From assembly GCA_030039695.1 (NCBI GenBank), contig JASHVB010000234.1:1-10015 (forward strand): a DNA stretch of 10,015 nucleotides. Reading direction: 5' to 3'. The DNA is from Acetobacteraceae bacterium. Its GTDB lineage: Bacteria > Pseudomonadota > Alphaproteobacteria > Acetobacterales > Acetobacteraceae. Positions within the stretch are counted from its first letter, which is position 1; each line of letters opens with the position of its first letter. Positions 6,626-10,015 of the stretch are shown piece by piece. The notes beneath the pieces were generated by a model, which saw only the letters and a list, made by a program, of their open reading frames with translations, ran no database searches and was not told the origin of the DNA. Position numbers and translations under genes: made by a program.

Positions 6626-7387
6626 TTCCGCGGTCCAGCCTCCATCCACGACCAGCGCAGTCCCAGTGATCAGCGCCGCCGCGTCGGATGCAAGAAATAC
6701 CACGGCTCCCATCAGATCCTCGACGTTGCCCAGCCGCCCCAACTTGATCCGTCGCAGCACGTCGTCGCGAAACGCGCGATCTTCAAAGAACGGGCGAGTG
6801 AGCGGTGTGTCAATGAATGTCGGGCCAATCGAATTCACACGCACGCCGTATGGCGCCAGATCGATCGCCATCGCCTTGGTCAGGCCCTCGATGCCATGCT
6901 TCGTCATACAGTAGACGGTGCGCCGCGCACCGCCGACATGGCCCATCTGCGACGACAGATGGATGATAGAGCCGCGCACGCCGGCTCCTACCATCCGTCG
7001 TACCACAGCCTGTGCCACGAAAAACGCCGCACGTTCGTTCAGCACGGTGATAGCGTCGTAGTCCTCTTCGGTAACGTCCAGGAACGACCGTGGCCGGTTG
7101 GTGCCGGCATTGTTTACCAGCACATCGAACGGAGCCTGTGCCACAATCGCCGCGCCGACGGCCGCGGTGTCCGTCACGTCCAACACCACTGGCTCGGCAC
7201 TACCGCCGTCGGCACGAATTTCCGCTGCCACCGCCGCAATCTCTGCCGCAGTGCGCGCCACCAGTACCACATGCGCGCCCGCTTGCGCCAACGCAGCCGC
7301 GCACGCCACGCCGATGCCGCGACCGGCGCCGGTGACCAAGGCGCGCCGGCCGTCCAGCCGCAGCGACGGCGTGCGCGGCAGAGTCAT
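6623..7387 (-). CDS. Short-chain dehydrogenase/reductase (classical SDR)
   Basis: This is an NAD(P)-dependent cytoplasmic oxidoreductase acting on an alcohol or ketone. The 254-aa protein is a complete classical SDR: the cofactor motif TGAGRGIG at 19-26, NNAG at 92-95, and the catalytic tetrad N117, S146, Y159 and K163 (S-x12-Y-x3-K). The C-terminus DGGWTAE is typical of the FabG/gluconate 5-dehydrogenase-like group. In the adenine-binding region VVLVARTAAE, R45 occupies the position often linked to NADP preference, a weak hint only. The ATG at 7387 overlaps the importer stop by 4 nt (ATGA), so translation is probably coupled. It is the last gene of the livG-livF-importer-SDR unit and ends at the terminator at 6587-6621. 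Its likely task is oxidation of the substrate brought in by the transporters, but that substrate is not identifiable. Confidence 0.93.
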   Translation of the reverse strand: MTLPRTPSLRLDGRRALVTGAGRGIGVACAAALAQAGAHVVLVARTAAEIAAVAAEIRADGGSAEPVVLDVTDTAAVGAAIVAQAPFDVLVNNAGTNRPRSFLDVTEEDYDAITVLNERAAFFVAQAVVRRMVGAGVRGSIIHLSSQMGHVGGARRTVYCMTKHGIEGLTKAMAIDLAPYGVRVNSIGPTFIDTPLTRPFFEDRAFRDDVLRRIKLGRLGNVEDLMGAVVFLASDAAALITGTALVVDGGWTAE

Positions 7388-8769
7388 CGCGACAACACTT
7401 CGAGGCTCTGCCGGTTTGTCGTCGGGCCCAGAATGCCGACCGACAGCACAATCACCAGCATGGCCAGCGCGATCATGGTGAACACGCCGGCCGTGCCATA
7501 CAGCGACAGCAAGAACGTCACGGCATAGCCGACCAAGATCGAGCTAACCCGGCTCCAGCTGAAGGTAAAACCGACAGCCTGGGCGCGAATGCGCGTGGGG
7601 AATAGCTCGGCGGCGTAGGGATGAAAGATGCTGATCAGCCAGTTGGTGCACAACGACACGAGCGCGCCAAATAGCAGAATCAGTCCGTCAGAGCGCGCCT
7701 GCGAGAACAAAAGGCCGAACACGCCGATGCCGATGGCAGTGCCGACAAGTTGCCATTTCCGCTCGATATGTTCAGCGAACAGCAGCCCGAGTCCGGCGCC
7801 AACCGGCGCGAGCAGTGCGATCAAGGCGGTGAACGCCAGCGAGTGCGCGATGGCGAAGCCCTGGTGCACCAGCATGATCGGCACCCACGTGATAAAGCCG
7901 AACGCCGCAATTGTCTGGCAGAACTGGAAAAGCGACAGCATGATTGTGCGGCGGATGTAGAGCCGGCCGAACATCTCAGTCCATGCGCCCCGCGCGACGA
8001 TCGGCTCGACGTGGTCGAGATCGGGTGTTGGCAAGTCGCGCCCGAGTTCGGCGCGCACGCGATTCTCCATGGCGCGCATTGCTGCGTCGGCTTCGGCGTG
8101 GCGGCCGTGCGTCTGAAGCCAGCGTGGGGACTCAGGAATGCCGCGCCGGATGAACCAAACGAACACGCCGCCGAGCGCGCCGATGATCACGACCCAGCGC
8201 CACCCGCTGAGACCAAGCACGACATGGGGCACCAGCGCCCACGACAGGAACAACGCGATCGGGCCGGAGGTCAGCACGATCAGGATGCCAAACGCCATGT
8301 AGCGGCCTCGCCAATGCCGCGGTGTGATCTCGGAAATGAACGAGTCATTGTTGATGAGCTGCACGCTGATGGCGAAGCCGGCGATGAAGCGCAGGATGTC
8401 GATGACGACCGCGGAATTCTGCAACGCAGTCAGGAAAATCGCGAGCGAATAAACCAGCATCGACCAGGTGAACGTGGAGCGCCGGCCAAACCGGTCGGAG
8501 ATCCAGGTGAACAAAAACGCACCGACAAACATCCCCAGAAAGAATGAGGCGAGGAACGTCGCGAAGCTGTTCCACGCGAACGCGCCGGCAGCGGTCGCGG
8601 TGAAAATGTGCCTGGTCAGGCCGAGCGAAATACCGCCTGGCATGGCGAATTCATAAAACTCGAACCAACCGCCGACAGCGATCAGCGCCACGAGCTGCAC
8701 GAAATACCGCGACGGCGGCAGTCGATCCAGCCTAGCAACAATCGACGCCGTACTCGCGTTTGCATCCAT
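7384..8769 (-). CDS. MFS transporter, sugar-porter/metabolite:H+ symporter type (probable importer)
   Basis: This is a proton-coupled inner-membrane permease of 461 aa with about 12 hydrophobic segments in two halves, separated by a hydrophilic loop at roughly 212-272. Signatures are motif A, GAFLFTWISDRFGRR (83-97); PESPRW (212-217) at the end of the N-terminal half, as in sugar porters; and ELFPTRIRAQAVGF (388-401) in the second half. GGWFEFYEFAMPGG (33-46) in the first membrane segment is typical of permeases for organic and aromatic acids. This is an uptake-type family, unlike the DHA2 exporter in the same window. The ATG at 8769 has AAGGGA 7 nt upstream. The gene follows livF by 69 nt and overlaps the SDR gene by 4 nt. 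Aromatic or other carboxylates are plausible cargo, by inference only. Confidence 0.9.
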   Translation of the reverse strand: MDANASTASIVARLDRLPPSRYFVQLVALIAVGGWFEFYEFAMPGGISLGLTRHIFTATAAGAFAWNSFATFLASFFLGMFVGAFLFTWISDRFGRRSTFTWSMLVYSLAIFLTALQNSAVVIDILRFIAGFAISVQLINNDSFISEITPRHWRGRYMAFGILIVLTSGPIALFLSWALVPHVVLGLSGWRWVVIIGALGGVFVWFIRRGIPESPRWLQTHGRHAEADAAMRAMENRVRAELGRDLPTPDLDHVEPIVARGAWTEMFGRLYIRRTIMLSLFQFCQTIAAFGFITWVPIMLVHQGFAIAHSLAFTALIALLAPVGAGLGLLFAEHIERKWQLVGTAIGIGVFGLLFSQARSDGLILLFGALVSLCTNWLISIFHPYAAELFPTRIRAQAVGFTFSWSRVSSILVGYAVTFLLSLYGTAGVFTMIALAMLVIVLSVGILGPTTNRQSLEVLSR

Positions 8770-8838
8770 TTACAAGTCCCTTACCCAAGGCAATATGCCC
8801 CGTACCCAGAAGAAGGGCGCAACGGGAGCAGCGTCGGA

Positions 8839-9576
8839 CTAGCTTGGCAATACCTCGTCCAAATGCCACTCCTCGGCGGACGCGCCCGCCAGGGCCTGGA
8901 TGCGCTCCTCGTCTGCGCCGAGTTCGGCCGCGCTGCCGGAGTAGACGATCTCGCCGTTCTCCAGCACGTACGCGTCGTCGGCAATTTCCAACGCAACGCG
9001 TACATTTTGCTCTACCAGCAGCACGGATATGCCCTCGGCGCGCATCTGCGCGACGATACGGAACACTTCCTTGACGATCAGCGGCGCGAGGCCCTGTGAC
9101 GGCTCATCCAGAATCAGAATCTTCGGGTTCAACAACAATGCACGTGCGATTGACAGCATCTCCTGCTCGCCCCCCGACAACTGTCGGCCGCGATTGCTGC
9201 GGCGTTCCTGCAGGCGGGGAAACAGCTCGTAGATGCGCGTGATCGTCCAGGGACCAGGGCGCTCAATCGGCACCAGCAGATTCTCTTCCACCGTCAGATT
9301 GGCGAAGATCTTGCGACCTTCCGGCACAAAACCGACGCCGAGCTGCGCGATGCGGTAGGGGGGAAGCCCGGTCGTTTCCCGGCCAAAAATCTGTACACGA
9401 CCACTACGTGGCGGAGTCAGGCCCACCAGGCTGCGCAGAGTCGTGCTCTTCCCCGCGCCGTTGCGGCCCAGCAGCGTGGTGATACGGCCCTCCTCCACGG
9501 TCAGCCCGACGTCATGCAGGATATGGCTCTTGCCGTAATACGTGTTTAGCCCTTCGGCATGCAGCGCCGCGCTCAT
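8839..9576 (-). CDS. livF: Branched-chain amino acid-type ABC transporter ATP-binding protein LivF
   Basis: This is one of two ATPase subunits powering a LivHM-type importer in the inner membrane. The 245-aa protein is a full ABC domain: Walker A GRNGAGKST (37-45), VGFVPEGRKIF (81-91, the LivF-type Q-loop region), signature LSGGEQ (133-138), Walker B ILILDEP (153-159) with catalytic E158, and LLVEQN (186-191), where LivF proteins carry Q instead of the usual H-loop histidine. The C-terminal GEIVYSGSAAEL is also typical. The ATG at 9576 overlaps the livG stop by 4 nt, with AAGG a few bases upstream. Systems of this family often carry ligands other than amino acids (aromatic acids, amides, urea). 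The neighbouring SDR and MFS suggest a catabolic substrate here; the binding protein needed to judge this is not in the window. Confidence 0.94.
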   Translation of the reverse strand: MSAALHAEGLNTYYGKSHILHDVGLTVEEGRITTLLGRNGAGKSTTLRSLVGLTPPRSGRVQIFGRETTGLPPYRIAQLGVGFVPEGRKIFANLTVEENLLVPIERPGPWTITRIYELFPRLQERRSNRGRQLSGGEQEMLSIARALLLNPKILILDEPSQGLAPLIVKEVFRIVAQMRAEGISVLLVEQNVRVALEIADDAYVLENGEIVYSGSAAELGADEERIQALAGASAEEWHLDEVLPS

Positions 9577-10015
9577 TCCGCCTTCCCCAGATATGCCGCC
9601 TGCACGTGCGGATCCGCGGCGATCTCCGCCGGTGTGCCGTCAGCCAGCAACTTGCCTTGATCCAGCACGCTGATGCGGTCCGCCAGGTTGAACACCACCC
9701 GCATGTCATGCTCAATCAAGACAATGGTGTAATTGCTATTCTTGTGCAACCGGCGAATCAGGCCTGCGATCTGATACGTTTCCTGCTCGCCCATGCCCGC
9801 GGTCGGTTCGTCCAACAGCAGCAGCTTCGGACGCAGCGTCAGCGCCATGGCGATCTCCGCTGAACGCTGATCTCCATGTGACAGTTCTCCGACCAGCCGG
9901 TCCGACTTGCCCGACAGCCCCACCAGACCGAGCAATTCCTCGATGCGGCTCTCAACAGCCTCGGCGGTAGCCTTGCTGCGCCACAGCTTCAGTTTCAGGC
10001 CAGCCGCACTCTCGG
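9573..10015 (-). CDS. livG: Branched-chain amino acid-type ABC transporter ATP-binding protein LivG (5' end outside window)
   Basis: This is the second ATPase of the Liv-type importer. Only the C-terminal 147 or so codons are present; the frame is open to the right edge, so the Walker A region lies outside. Visible are the signature LSHGDQR in the GELSHGDQRSAEIAMAL segment, Walker B LLLLDEPTAGMG with its catalytic glutamate, the H-loop LIEHDM, and the LivG-type tail DPHVQAAYLGKAE. H in the H-loop and the AYLG tail separate it from LivF. The TTG at 9935 is internal, not the start: the preceding 26 codons (ESAAGLKLKLWRSK...) continue the helical domain seen in LivG proteins. It overlaps livF by 4 nt, and the permease and binding-protein genes presumably lie beyond the right edge. 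Confidence 0.92.
   Translation of the reverse strand, partial: ESAAGLKLKLWRSKATAEAVESRIEELLGLVGLSGKSDRLVGELSHGDQRSAEIAMALTLRPKLLLLDEPTAGMGEQETYQIAGLIRRLHKNSNYTIVLIEHDMRVVFNLADRISVLDQGKLLADGTPAEIAADPHVQAAYLGKAE

Noticed and set aside
7750..8547. 265-codon plus-strand frame opposite the MFS importer
   Set aside because: It is an antisense shadow of a clear MFS gene in GC-rich DNA; its residues are dominated by R, E, D, H and Q with no fold or ribosome binding site.
1..10015. Mobile element, CRISPR array, defence system or tRNA
   Set aside because: I found no transposase or integrase frame, no terminal or direct repeats of useful length, no regularly spaced repeats and no cloverleaf-forming sequence.

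Overview
The window is a gene-dense, GC-rich stretch with strong G/C preference at third codon positions. The enzyme families present (TfdA/TauD dioxygenase, MmgE/PrpD, histidinol-dehydrogenase paralog, Liv-type ABC ATPases) point to a soil or environmental Pseudomonadota, probably alpha- or betaproteobacterial. That placement is inference: no rRNA or marker gene is present. I see no insertion sequence, phage gene, CRISPR array, tRNA or rRNA.

Layout. (1) Plus strand, 1-3195: the 3' part of a TfdA/TauD-like Fe(II)/2-oxoglutarate dioxygenase (cut by the left edge), a 305-nt gap of doubtful coding status, then a uracil phosphoribosyltransferase gene (upp) and, 22 nt later, an MmgE/PrpD-family gene. 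(2) Minus strand, 6034-3345: a 14-TM DHA2-type MFS exporter followed by a histidinol-dehydrogenase-family gene, at most a few bases apart. This unit converges on the mmgE/prpD gene across a hairpin at 3238-3277. (3) Plus strand, 6188-6493: a small antibiotic-biosynthesis-monooxygenase (ABM/YgiN-like) gene, divergent from the exporter across an intergenic region holding an operator-like palindrome, and ended by a 16-bp perfect-stem terminator. (4) Minus strand, 10015-6623: livG (cut by the right edge), livF, a 12-TM MFS importer and a short-chain dehydrogenase. Three of the four minus-strand junctions in the window (livG/livF, importer/SDR, and possibly exporter/hisD) are 4-nt ATGA overlaps, so translational coupling is likely.

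How the genes may work together: the mix looks like a peripheral catabolic locus. Uptake would be by the Liv-type ABC system and the MFS importer; oxidation by the dioxygenase, SDR and HisD-like dehydrogenase; dehydration, decarboxylation or epimerisation of a carboxylate by the PrpD protein; and export plus quinone or aldehyde-type detoxification by the DHA2 pump and ABM protein. The substrate cannot be read from the sequence. The best candidates for a second look are the unassigned catabolic set as a whole, the embedded upp gene, the non-biosynthetic HisD paralog, and the operator-like palindrome between the ABM and exporter genes.
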